Shown: positions 12,197-19,844 of the stretch, one piece after another
Numbering within the stretch: position 1 is the first letter of the stretch
How the letters are laid out: every line of letters starts with the position of its first letter
IMG/VR virus record: IMGVR_UViG_3300020051_000053
Location: 1-33,604 of that record
Length of the DNA stretch: 33,604 bases
Strand: one strand, 5' to 3'
Origin: a virus
Translations under genes and position numbers: made by a program
The notes under the pieces: model-generated
The model's input: the letters and a program-made list of their open reading frames with translations, nothing else
Told to the model about the DNA's origin: nothing
The model's database searches: none

Positions 12197-13961
12197 TTTA
12201 AAGATATCGGAATGGGCTGACGAATACAGGTATCTATCGCCTGAGTCATCTGCTGTGAGTGGAAAATATAGAACTGACTATGCACCCTATCAAAAAGAAA
12301 TCATGGATGTGTTCAATGATCCAAACATAGAACGTATTGTCTGGCAAAAGAGTGCACAGGTTGGTGCAACGGAGGTGCTGAACAATGTGGTTGGTTATTA
12401 CATACATATGCAGCCATCACCAATACTTATAATGCAGCCTTCTTTGCAAATGGCTCAGGCATACAGCAAAGAGAAATTGGCGAATATGCTAAGAGATACT
12501 CCAGTTCTCAGAGATAGGATCAACGAGCCAAAATCAAAAGATAGTTCCAACACAGTTTTATCTAAAAAGTTCGAAGGTGGCACTACATTAAACATGGTGG
12601 GCTCTAATTCTGCTGCATCATTAGCTAGCAGAAGTGTGCGTATTTTGTGCGTCGATGAAGTAGATAGGATGGAAGCTAGCGTAGGTAGCGAAGGAGACCC
12701 AGTTCTTTTGGCTTCCAAGCGTACCCAGACCTTCTTTAATCGCAAGATTTATTTATGCAGCACCCCAACAGTTAAGGGGATTTCAAGAATTGAAGCTGCT
12801 TTTGAGGAAAGCGATCAGCGTTATTACTATGTTCCATGCCCAGAGTGCAACCATATGCAAACGCTCAAGTGGTCAAATGTAGTTTGGGAAGAAGATAAGC
12901 CAGAGACTGCAATCTATACTTGCGAGAATGGTTGTATTATCAATGAATCGAAGAAATATTGGATGTTAAAGAATGGAGAATGGCGAGCAACAAAAGAAAC
13001 AAAGAAAATAGCAGGCTTTCACTTAAATGAAATCTATTCTGTGTTTAGTAGCTGGGGATCAATGGCTGAAAACTTTTTAGAAGCTAGAAAACAACCAGAG
13101 ATGTTAAAAACATTTATCAATACATCTTTAGCTGAAACATGGCAGCCAGAACCTGAAGAAGTTGTAGAAGCTGAAGGCTTAATGTCAAGAAGAGAGAGTT
13201 ATGATCTTGATTCTATACCAGATGAAGCTTTGGTCTTGACCTGTGGCATTGATATTCAGAAAAACAGGATCGAATGTCAGGTTGTAGCCTTTTCACATAA
13301 CTATGAGATGTGGGTTGTTGATTATAAAATCATTTATGGCAGCACTGGGCAGATGAATGTATGGAATGATTTGGATAAATACCTACAAACTAAGTTTAAG
13401 ACACATTCTGGAAGGCATATGACCATCGCCTGCACAACAATTGACTCAGGATTCCAGACACAAATGGTCTATGCTTTTACTAAAAACAAAAAGGGCAGAA
13501 GGATATTTGCTATCAAAGGTCAGTCTCAAAGTGGTAAAACAGTTGTTGGTAAGCCCACAAAAGTTGGCAAAGAGAACAATACCCTCTATCCAGTTGGAAG
13601 TGATACAGCAAAAGAGGTCATATACTCAAGACTTGCATCTGAATATGGTTATTCAACTCTACATTTTCCATCTACAGTAGATGATGAGTATTTTAAACAG
13701 CTAACAGCAGAGCAAAGGTTTGTGAAATTTGTTAAAGGCAGAAAAACTTTATATTGGAAGCAAGTTAGAGAACGAAATGAAGCACTTGATACTATTTGTT
13801 ATGCACTGGCTGCTGCATACATACTAAACCCAAACTTTGACGTGATAGAGCAGAGGTTGTTGACTGGTAATGTTACAGACCCTGATCCAAACAGAGTGAA
13901 CAACAATAAAAATCAAATTAACAGGCAACCAAAGGGTAATTTTGCTACTTCTTGGAAATAA
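12129..13961 (+). CDS. Terminase large subunit (lambda gpA family)
   Basis: This 610-aa packaging ATPase/nuclease is close to lambda gpA (641 aa). The deviant Walker A KSAQVGAT (74-81) matches the gpA KSARVGYS type. Walker B is ILCVDE (172-177), and CSTPT supplies the coupling motif. A CPEC...CENGC cysteine cluster follows at about 237-265. The nuclease domain has CGIDIQKNRIECQVV, TIDSGFQ and the late NEALDTICYALAAAYI motif. GAGGAG lies 11 bases before the ATG. The gpA family packages mostly at cos sites. It overlaps TerS and is the last gene before the accessory cassette. Confidence 0.95.
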   Translation: MDYQKNMQSVLEQVQSLWKPPTDLKISEWADEYRYLSPESSAVSGKYRTDYAPYQKEIMDVFNDPNIERIVWQKSAQVGATEVLNNVVGYYIHMQPSPILIMQPSLQMAQAYSKEKLANMLRDTPVLRDRINEPKSKDSSNTVLSKKFEGGTTLNMVGSNSAASLASRSVRILCVDEVDRMEASVGSEGDPVLLASKRTQTFFNRKIYLCSTPTVKGISRIEAAFEESDQRYYYVPCPECNHMQTLKWSNVVWEEDKPETAIYTCENGCIINESKKYWMLKNGEWRATKETKKIAGFHLNEIYSVFSSWGSMAENFLEARKQPEMLKTFINTSLAETWQPEPEEVVEAEGLMSRRESYDLDSIPDEALVLTCGIDIQKNRIECQVVAFSHNYEMWVVDYKIIYGSTGQMNVWNDLDKYLQTKFKTHSGRHMTIACTTIDSGFQTQMVYAFTKNKKGRRIFAIKGQSQSGKTVVGKPTKVGKENNTLYPVGSDTAKEVIYSRLASEYGYSTLHFPSTVDDEYFKQLTAEQRFVKFVKGRKTLYWKQVRERNEALDTICYALAAAYILNPNFDVIEQRLLTGNVTDPDPNRVNNNKNQINRQPKGNFATSWK

Positions 13962-14011
13962 ATTATTTTAAAAAAAATCACCTTTTTTATATATTTATAT
14001 AAATATATATG

Positions 14012-14052
14012 TATAATTATATTATTCATTATTAAAAAAGGAGATAAAAATG
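14012..14052 (+). promoter_or_regulatory. Promoter -10 and leader of the accessory cassette (copy of the early leader)
   Basis: A perfect TATAAT (14012-14017) lies in a very AT-rich 88-bp gap after TerL. It is followed by TTATTCATTATTAAA and AGGAGATAAAA before ATG 14050, nearly identical to the leader at 3006-3044. No good -35 hexamer is seen at normal spacing (TTTATA at 13986-13991 is 20 bases away). Confidence 0.6.
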
Positions 14053-14622
14053 AAAATAGAAGAACTTAAAAAACCATTAGTAAATGTTGGTCATCTTATT
14101 GTTGATGAGCAAAATTATGCAACAGAACATGATGAGTGCATTATGTGTAACAGAGCCATTAGAGGTAGATCAAAATATATGATTCATGGTTGTAATGGTG
14201 GTATTGACGAAATCTGTTCTAATGAAGATAGTGATTATGTTGAGCAGAATGATTCAGGTGATATGGGTTATTGGTCTGTTGGATCAGAATGTGTTAAGAA
14301 GCTCAGGGCTGAACTTGCAGAGAAAGGCGTTAATCCTGATGACTACATTTACACAACAGCCAAACCAAAAGCTGCATCAAAGCCAAAAGCAAAAACTAAA
14401 TCTTGGAATATCACCGAAGAAGATTCTTTGGTTCTTTGGAGAGCTTTAGAGGTTTACAAGAGTGAAATTCATAGTGCGATGGGTAATTCGCTTGCTAAGG
14501 GAAATGAAGCTGATTATGATAAAGCCAGCTTGCTTCTTGCTAAGGTTATTCACAAATCTTGTGACTTTGCTGGAACTCTTGACGGACAGACAGTAAAAAG
14601 CATTTATGAAGATATGATATAA
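14050..14622 (+). CDS. Accessory cysteine-rich protein between terminase and connector genes
   Basis: This 190-aa protein has a cysteine/histidine-rich N-terminal domain: C30-x2-C33 in DECIMCNRAI, then H46-G-C48, C56, and C81 in SVGSECVKKL, likely a zinc-binding fold. An Ala/Lys/Pro linker follows (about 103-120), then a helical C-terminal domain (ITEEDSLVLWRALEVYKSEI). 'C..C...I' followed later by 'G.ECVKKL' is a pattern I recall in small conserved phage proteins of unknown role. The gene has its own promoter and terminator inside the morphogenesis operon, the layout of a moron. It shares its leader with the early operon, so early expression is likely. Confidence 0.75.
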   Translation: MKIEELKKPLVNVGHLIVDEQNYATEHDECIMCNRAIRGRSKYMIHGCNGGIDEICSNEDSDYVEQNDSGDMGYWSVGSECVKKLRAELAEKGVNPDDYIYTTAKPKAASKPKAKTKSWNITEEDSLVLWRALEVYKSEIHSAMGNSLAKGNEADYDKASLLLAKVIHKSCDFAGTLDGQTVKSIYEDMI

Positions 14623-14640
14623 ACATATCTCAACATAATT

Positions 14641-14667
14641 AAGCCCCTTCATGGGGCTTTTTTATTT
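14641..14667 (+). terminator. Rho-independent terminator
   Basis: AAGCCCC (14641-14647), loop TTCAT, GGGGCTT (14653-14659), then a run of Ts and TATTT. This is a textbook intrinsic terminator ending the accessory gene transcript, and the clearest one in the genome. Confidence 0.92.
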
Positions 14668-14679
14668 CTAGCAAAAATA

Positions 14680-14725
14680 TTGACATTATCTCAATGCACC
14701 ATAGTGTTAGATGTAGATATATCTA
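14680..14725 (+). promoter_or_regulatory. Candidate late promoter with palindromic operator-like site
   Basis: A perfect -35 box TTGACA (14680-14685) follows the terminator. The -10 is poor (TAGTGT at 16-base spacing), suggesting that an activator or modified polymerase is needed. A 12-bp perfect palindrome TAGATATATCTA lies at 14714-14725, just before the connector gene. It would drive the head and tail operon from 14747. Confidence 0.5.
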
Positions 14726-14746
14726 AAACATTTATGAGGTTTTTGC

Positions 14747-15367
14747 TTGAGCAACGCTTTTGATTCAACAAATTATCCAAGTCAAGTTCCAGTTGAGTTA
14801 CAACTAGGAGATTTCTGGGCTTGGAAAAGAGAGGATTTATCACAGGATTATCCTGTGGCTGACTACTCTTTATCTTATGAATTCAATTTAGTTGATGGTG
14901 CTACAGTTGCAAACTTTACTTTAACTGCATCTGAGTCTGGCGATGATTACATTATCGAAGAATCAAGCACAGCTTCTTACACAAAAGGAAACTATAACTG
15001 GGTTTCATACATCACCAGATCATCTGACTCTGCAAGAGTTAAATTAGAAGAAGGTTTTGTTGAGATACAGGATAACTATGCAACAACTTCTGCTTCAGTC
15101 AGAAGTCATGCAAAGATTGTTTTAGATGCTTTGGAAGCCGTTATTGAGAATCGCAGCACAATGGATCAAAGCTCTATGTCTATAGCTGGTAGGTCTTTAT
15201 CAAGAATGTCAGTAGACGAGCTTTTAACATTTAGGGCTAGATACAAAGCTGAATATCTTAAAGAAGTTAAACAATTAAGAATTAAAAATAAAAGAGGATC
15301 AGGAAATACGATCAAAGTTAATTTTGGTCGTACTACTGGCACTACACCTAAGAGCGACATAGTATAA
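14747..15367 (+). CDS. gpW-like head-tail connector with extra N-terminal domain
   Basis: It is read from TTG 14747, preceded by GAGG (6-9 bases upstream); no in-frame ATG matches as well. The 206-aa product has a beta-rich N-terminal part (about 1-105: PVELQLGDFWAWKREDLSQDY ... YEFNLVDGATVANFTLTASE). A helical C-terminal part follows (VLDALEAVIENRSTMDQSSM ... GRSLSRMSVDELLTFRARYK). The C-terminal 'g.sl.rms.dELl..r..Y..e...' resembles gpW-type joining proteins, and the gene sits between TerL and portal as W does in lambda. Lambda gpW is only about 68 aa, so the N-terminal domain is an addition. Confidence 0.65.
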   Translation: MSNAFDSTNYPSQVPVELQLGDFWAWKREDLSQDYPVADYSLSYEFNLVDGATVANFTLTASESGDDYIIEESSTASYTKGNYNWVSYITRSSDSARVKLEEGFVEIQDNYATTSASVRSHAKIVLDALEAVIENRSTMDQSSMSIAGRSLSRMSVDELLTFRARYKAEYLKEVKQLRIKNKRGSGNTIKVNFGRTTGTTPKSDIV

Positions 15368-16860
15368 TGGCTTGGTATAACAGAATCATTGGTGGTGATA
15401 CACCAAAGCAAAAAAAGAGAAAGGCTTATAGAAGAAGTTATACTGGGGCTAACACTGGCAGATTATTTGCAGATTTTGTAACCACATCTACAAGTGCCGA
15501 TGCTGAAATAAAAGATAACATAAGAATCCTAAGAGATAGGGCAAGAGAGTTAGCTAGAAACGATAGCTACATTGCTAGATACCTCAATCTAATGGTATCT
15601 AATGTTATCGGCAAGCATGGCATAAGAGTTAGCTCCAAAGCTAGGAACGATGATGGTTCTTTAGACATTGGAGCTAACCTGCTCATTGAAAGAGCTTGGA
15701 AGGAATGGTCTCAGCTTGGCAATTGTACAACCAATGGCAGATTGTCATTTTTAGATTGTCAAAAAATATTCATAGAATCACTGGCAAGAGATGGCGAGGT
15801 TTTAGTTAGAAAAATAAAAAACCCAAATTCTCCTTTTGGCTTTCAACTACAGTTTTTAGAATCAGATCATTTAGACGAAAATAAAAATGATGTTTACAAA
15901 CAAACTGGCAACAAAGTTAAGATGGGTGTTGAGGTAGATCAATATGATAAGCCAGTTGCCTATCACTTATACAAAGATCATCCATACAATAGAAATTACT
16001 TAAGTCAGAACCAGCACATAAGAGTTCCTGCTGAAGAAATCATTCATGCTTATATGCCACAAAGGGCAGAACAAACCAGAGGTGTTTCTTTAATTGCAAC
16101 TGCTATGGCAAACGTCAAGATGCTTAATGGCTATCTTGAAGCAGAGATAGTAGCAGCAAGAGTTGGTGCATCTAAAATGGGCTTCTTCACCTCACCAGAT
16201 GGCGATGGTTACGTTGGTGATGGCGAGTATGAAGATACATTCAACCCAACAATGAACGCTCAAGCAGGAGTCTTTGAGCAACTTCCAGCAGGCATGGATT
16301 TCAGAGCGTTTGATCCAACACATCCAACATCTGCTTTTGATTCTTTTACAACCAGCGTACTTAGAAGCATTGCATCAGGATTAAATATTTCTTATCACTC
16401 ACTATCTAACGATTTAACATCTGTAAATTATTCTTCTATCAGGCAAGGTGCTTTAGAAGATAGAAGTATGTATCAGATATATCAACAATTTGTAATTGAG
16501 CATTTTGTAAACCCAGTATTCCAATCATGGTTGGAGATGGCTATTTCTAGTGGTTACATTAATTTACCAATGGGCAAGTTTGATAAATTTGCAAGATCAG
16601 TAAATTACATTCCAAGATCATTCGCATGGATTGATCCACTCAAAGAAATGCAGGCTAATGTTATTGGTTTACAAAATGGAACACTTACATATTCAGACAT
16701 TTCTGCATCTTATGGCAGAGACACTGAAGAATTGTTTGAGCAACATCAAAAAGAAATTGAGTTAGCGAAACAATATGATATTGAATTAGCTTATCAGCCA
16801 TTTGGTCAGAAGTTACCAGTGGAAGCTAAGATACAAGGTGGCGAAGAAGAAGATGGCTAG
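15367..16860 (+). CDS. Portal protein (lambda gpB family)
   Basis: This 497-aa protein starts in a TAATG overlap. It shows the lambda-type portal pattern: ARELARNDSYIARYLNLMVS near residue 55, NVIGKHGIRVSSKAR, WKEWSQLGNCTTNGRLSFLD and LARDGEVLVRK. LQFLESDHLDENKN, AEEIIHAYMPQRAEQTRGVS and a clip/stem-type region follow, with LRSIASGLNISYHSLSNDLT and NYSSIRQGALEDRSMYQIYQ late. It forms the dodecameric DNA channel at the head vertex. It overlaps the following fusion gene by 8 bases (ATG 16853). Confidence 0.95.
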   Translation: MAWYNRIIGGDTPKQKKRKAYRRSYTGANTGRLFADFVTTSTSADAEIKDNIRILRDRARELARNDSYIARYLNLMVSNVIGKHGIRVSSKARNDDGSLDIGANLLIERAWKEWSQLGNCTTNGRLSFLDCQKIFIESLARDGEVLVRKIKNPNSPFGFQLQFLESDHLDENKNDVYKQTGNKVKMGVEVDQYDKPVAYHLYKDHPYNRNYLSQNQHIRVPAEEIIHAYMPQRAEQTRGVSLIATAMANVKMLNGYLEAEIVAARVGASKMGFFTSPDGDGYVGDGEYEDTFNPTMNAQAGVFEQLPAGMDFRAFDPTHPTSAFDSFTTSVLRSIASGLNISYHSLSNDLTSVNYSSIRQGALEDRSMYQIYQQFVIEHFVNPVFQSWLEMAISSGYINLPMGKFDKFARSVNYIPRSFAWIDPLKEMQANVIGLQNGTLTYSDISASYGRDTEELFEQHQKEIELAKQYDIELAYQPFGQKLPVEAKIQGGEEEDG

Positions 16861-19171
16861 ACCAAATGCAGGCATGAAGTCAGAAGCTCAAAAAGGTTTA
16901 GACTGGCGTGAAGAATTTGGCAGAGGTGGAACTAGAGTTGGTGCTGTAAGAGCAAGACAAATAGTGGCTGGTGAAAATTTATCAGATGAGACCATCAAAA
17001 GAATGTACAGCTTCTTCTCTAGACATGAGGTTGATAAACAAGCTGAAGGATTCAGTGCTGGCGAAGAGGGTTATCCTTCTAATGGCAGAATTGCATGGGC
17101 TCTCTGGGGTGGTGATGCAGGCTATAGCTGGTCAAAAAGATTGGTGGAACAAATGAAAAAAGATGATGAAAGACAAACAGTTTTTGATTCAAATGAATCA
17201 GAAATACATCCAGTAGAAAATACTGAGGAGAAAACTATGCAAAAAGAAGATAGACATATCCTCAGCGTTTCTGAAACTGATAACTCTGTTATCGTTGAGT
17301 TTGAGAAACATGAGGATGTAGAAGAAGGTGAAGAAGTAGAAATGGCTGAGGAAGTTTCTATGATGGATCAAGATGAGGAAGAAAGAAAGGTTGTACATAT
17401 GCCTATGAAATATAGGACTGTTGATCTTTCCAGAGCTTCTCATATTGATGAAGAAAATCGTAGAGTCAGAGTTGGTGTTTCTTCTGAAGAACCTGTTGAA
17501 AGAAGTTTTGGCATGGAAGTGCTAGGACATTCTGCTGATGATATAAACATGGAGTTTATTAATTCAGGAAGAGCCCCTTTGCTCATGGATCATGATATGA
17601 CCAAGCAAATAGGTGTAATTGAAGAATTCAAACTGGATGAGACTGCAAAAAGGACAATTGCAGTAGTTAGATTTGGTAAATCTGCTTTAGCTCGTGAAGT
17701 GTTTGAAGATGTCAAAGATGGTATTCGCATGAATATCTCTGTAGGCTACAGAATAGATAAACTGGAGCGTATACAACGTGATGGCGAGGATTATTACAAA
17801 GCAAATTGGTCTCCGCTAGAAATTTCTAGCGTTAGCATCCCTGCTGACCAATCGAGACTTGTAGGCGTTGGACGTTCTAAAGATAAACAAACTAAAACTC
17901 AAATAGAGGTAACAAAAATGACTGAAGAAGTTAAAAATGAGATTAACCTTGATGAAGTTAGAGCTCAAAGTGCTGACGAAGCAAAAGCTGAATTCAAAAG
18001 AAATTCAAAAGAGATCATTGATCTTGCTGTAAAGCACAATAAAAGAGACCTAGCTGACAAGGCTATTCAAGAAGGTGTATCTGTTGAAGAGTTCAGAGGA
18101 ATATTATTGGAAAACATTTCTAATAACACTCCACTTGAAACTCCTTCTGAAATTGGAATGACACCAAAAGAAGTTAGAAGATTTAGTTTAGTAAAAGCTA
18201 TTAACGCTCTTGCTAATCCTTCTGACAGAAATGCACAGCGAGCTGCTGAATTCGAATTCGAATGTTCAGAGCAAGCTGCTAGAGAACATGGCAAAGTAGC
18301 ACAAGGAATTATGCTTCCTGCTGATGTTCTTCGTAACTGGACTAGAGACATCAACACTGGTGATGACTCTACTCTTATCGCTGAAGATTACAAAGGCGGA
18401 GATTTCATAGATGTTCTAAGAAACTCTTCTTCTGTAATGCAAGCTGGTGCAACTATGCTTCGTGGATTACAAGGCAACGTGGTTATTCCTAAGAAAACTG
18501 CTGCTGCTTCTGCTGGCTGGATCGCTACTGAAGGCGGAGACTCTGCTGAGTCTGAATTCACTTCAGGATCAGTAACCATGTCTCCTAAAGTTATCGGTGC
18601 TCACACTGATGCTTCAAGATTAATGCTTCAACAATCTTCATTAGATATTGAAAACTTAATCAGAGACGACCTAACACAATCTATTGCTCTTGCAATTGAT
18701 TTAGGTGCTTTAGCTGGTTCTGGTACAAGTGGTCAACCTACTGGTATTGCTAATACTTCTGGTATCAACACAACAACTTTCGCTGCTGCAAATCCAACAT
18801 TTGCTGAGATCGTAGGCATGGAAAGTGCTGTTGCTGCTGATAATGCATTGTCTGGTTCATTGTCTTACATTTGTAAGCCAGCAGACTATGGAACATTGAA
18901 AACAACTAGCAAGGACACAGGTTCTGGTCAGTTCGTTGTTGAGCCTGATGGAAGAATGAATGGCTACAATGTTGTTAGAAGTAATCAAGTAACTTCAGGT
19001 GATTTCTACTTTGGAAACTTTGCTGACTTGTTAATTGGAATGTTTGGTGGATTGGATATAACTGTCGATCCTTATGCACTTTCAAAAGCAGGTGGCGTAA
19101 GAATTATTGCTCTACAAACTGTAGACGTAGCAGTTCGTCATGCTGTTAGTTTCTGTAAGTCATCTGACTAA
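16853..19171 (+). CDS. Fused N-domain / prohead protease / HK97-fold major capsid protein
   Basis: ATG 16853 is chosen over 16802 because the extra 17 residues only re-read the portal 3' end. The 772-aa ORF has three parts. Residues 1-128 hold a small conserved phage domain (GLDWREEFGRGGTRVG, then GRIAWALWGGDAGYSW). Residues 129-355 hold an acidic stretch, then a U35-type prohead protease with likely catalytic H247 (LLMDHD) and S296 (MNISVGYR). Residues 356-772 hold a helical delta-like segment and an HK97-fold capsid domain (AGSGTSGQPTGIANTSG; ending VDVAVRHAVSFCKSSD). In-frame ATGs with ribosome-binding sites occur at both domain borders. The protease presumably frees the capsid protein during maturation. 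Confidence 0.9.
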   Translation: MARPNAGMKSEAQKGLDWREEFGRGGTRVGAVRARQIVAGENLSDETIKRMYSFFSRHEVDKQAEGFSAGEEGYPSNGRIAWALWGGDAGYSWSKRLVEQMKKDDERQTVFDSNESEIHPVENTEEKTMQKEDRHILSVSETDNSVIVEFEKHEDVEEGEEVEMAEEVSMMDQDEEERKVVHMPMKYRTVDLSRASHIDEENRRVRVGVSSEEPVERSFGMEVLGHSADDINMEFINSGRAPLLMDHDMTKQIGVIEEFKLDETAKRTIAVVRFGKSALAREVFEDVKDGIRMNISVGYRIDKLERIQRDGEDYYKANWSPLEISSVSIPADQSRLVGVGRSKDKQTKTQIEVTKMTEEVKNEINLDEVRAQSADEAKAEFKRNSKEIIDLAVKHNKRDLADKAIQEGVSVEEFRGILLENISNNTPLETPSEIGMTPKEVRRFSLVKAINALANPSDRNAQRAAEFEFECSEQAAREHGKVAQGIMLPADVLRNWTRDINTGDDSTLIAEDYKGGDFIDVLRNSSSVMQAGATMLRGLQGNVVIPKKTAAASAGWIATEGGDSAESEFTSGSVTMSPKVIGAHTDASRLMLQQSSLDIENLIRDDLTQSIALAIDLGALAGSGTSGQPTGIANTSGINTTTFAAANPTFAEIVGMESAVAADNALSGSLSYICKPADYGTLKTTSKDTGSGQFVVEPDGRMNGYNVVRSNQVTSGDFYFGNFADLLIGMFGGLDITVDPYALSKAGGVRIIALQTVDVAVRHAVSFCKSSD
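17225..17239 (+). promoter_or_regulatory. Internal ribosome-binding site and start at the protease border
   Basis: GAGGAG (17225-17230), a 6-base spacer and ATG (17237-17239, residue M129 of the fusion) form a near-ideal translation start. It is in frame inside the long gene, exactly where the N-domain ends. It could give a separate protease-capsid product, or it may be the relic of the protease gene's original start. Confidence 0.65.
17905..17920 (+). promoter_or_regulatory. Internal ribosome-binding site and start at the capsid border
   Basis: AGAGG (17905-17909) precedes an in-frame ATG at 17918 (residue M356) by 8 bases. Translation from here would give a 417-aa delta-segment plus capsid protein, a normal size for HK97-type capsid precursors (HK97 gp5 is 385 aa). 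It would allow excess capsid over protease, as assembly requires. Confidence 0.55.
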
Positions 19172-19193
19172 TTAGCTGATGCTTAAATGGAAT

Positions 19194-19211
19194 GGTGGGG
19201 GCAACCCCACC
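19194..19211 (+). other. Perfect GNRA-loop hairpin after the capsid gene
   Basis: GGTGGGG (19194-19200), loop GCAA, CCCCACC (19205-19211): 7 perfect, mostly G-C base pairs closed by a GNRA tetraloop, 22 bases after the capsid stop. It has no T-tract. It may stabilise capsid mRNA, partially terminate transcription, or limit translation of the next gene, whose ATG follows by 9 bases. Confidence 0.7.
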
Positions 19212-19220
19212 ACCTTAATT

Positions 19221-19436
19221 ATGAAAAAATATAAAATTTTACAAGACACAGTTGCCAACGGATCAAAGGTTCATGCTGGAGATATAGTAGAACTAGATCA
19301 ACAAACAGGTCATTCATTATGTGGCTATGGCAAGGCAGAAATTCATGTTGAAAAACCAAAAGCTAAACAAGCTGATAGAAGTGTTGGTTTAGAAACATCA
19401 GAGGTTAAAGCTCCAAAGAAAAGAGCTAAAAAATAA
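19221..19436 (+). CDS. Small head-completion-region protein (71 aa)
   Basis: A longer frame starts at 19179, but that region encodes the hairpin. ATG 19221 gives the sensible protein MKKYKILQDTVANGSKVHAG, followed by a short SH3-like strand pattern (DIVELDQQTGHSLCGYGKAEI) and a Lys/Ala-rich tail (PKKRAKK). No clear ribosome-binding site lies before 19221, so the start is uncertain. The gene lies between capsid and FII-like connectors, where lambda-like phages have head decoration or FI-type proteins. Small proteins of this 'y.v....v..G....aGd.v.l' kind are frequent there. Exact role unknown. Confidence 0.6.
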   Translation: MKKYKILQDTVANGSKVHAGDIVELDQQTGHSLCGYGKAEIHVEKPKAKQADRSVGLETSEVKAPKKRAKK

Positions 19437-19439
19437 ATC

Positions 19440-19844
19440 ATGCCCATCGAGAGTGCAGCAGATTTTAACTCCTATGTAGACATCAACACAGGTCATGGAG
19501 TTACTGCTACATTCTTCGAGGTGCAACAATCATTATGGGATCAAAGAAATGGTCTCATAGATACTTGGTTTGATATTGATTCTGGAAATACAACCAACAT
19601 CAATATCATCATAGATCAAGAATATTTCAACATAGAGGGTGGCACAGTTCCTGTTGCTGGTTATCAACCCAGAGCAATTATTAAAGCAACTGATGCTCCT
19701 TATATATCGCATGAAGATAAATTGGTTGTAAATGCTATTACAACTAATAGGGGTAGTGTATTAAAATCAGAAACAACATTTTTAGTAAAAACAGTTGAGC
19801 CTGATAATACAGGCTTAGTTTCATTGGTATTAGAGGAGCAATAA
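19440..19844 (+). CDS. Head-tail connector, FII-like (paralogue A)
   Basis: This 134-aa protein has recognisable elements DFNSYVDINTGHGVTATF, INIIIDQEYF, PRAIIKATDAPYI and VEPDNTGLVSLVLEE. The 'dGhGV.a.f ... iii..ey ... p.a..k..D.p ... pD.tGl..l.L.' layout is that of the small head-tail joining proteins in the FII position. It aligns along its length with the next gene (GHGV, D-x-P, TG, LEE shared) but has about 16 additional residues near position 30. It would sit between portal/adaptor and the tail terminator. No strong ribosome-binding site is seen at ATG 19440. Confidence 0.65.
   Translation: MPIESAADFNSYVDINTGHGVTATFFEVQQSLWDQRNGLIDTWFDIDSGNTTNINIIIDQEYFNIEGGTVPVAGYQPRAIIKATDAPYISHEDKLVVNAITTNRGSVLKSETTFLVKTVEPDNTGLVSLVLEEQ

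Noticed and set aside
12100-12200. Apparent TerS/TerL overlap as a possible frameshift error
   Set aside because: Both proteins have complete, family-typical termini, and TerL has a Shine-Dalgarno sequence within TerS. The overlap looks natural.
16802-16852. Earlier start for the head fusion gene at 16802
   Set aside because: The 17 extra residues only re-read the portal gene in another frame and have no ribosome-binding site; the recognisable N-domain begins at ATG 16853.
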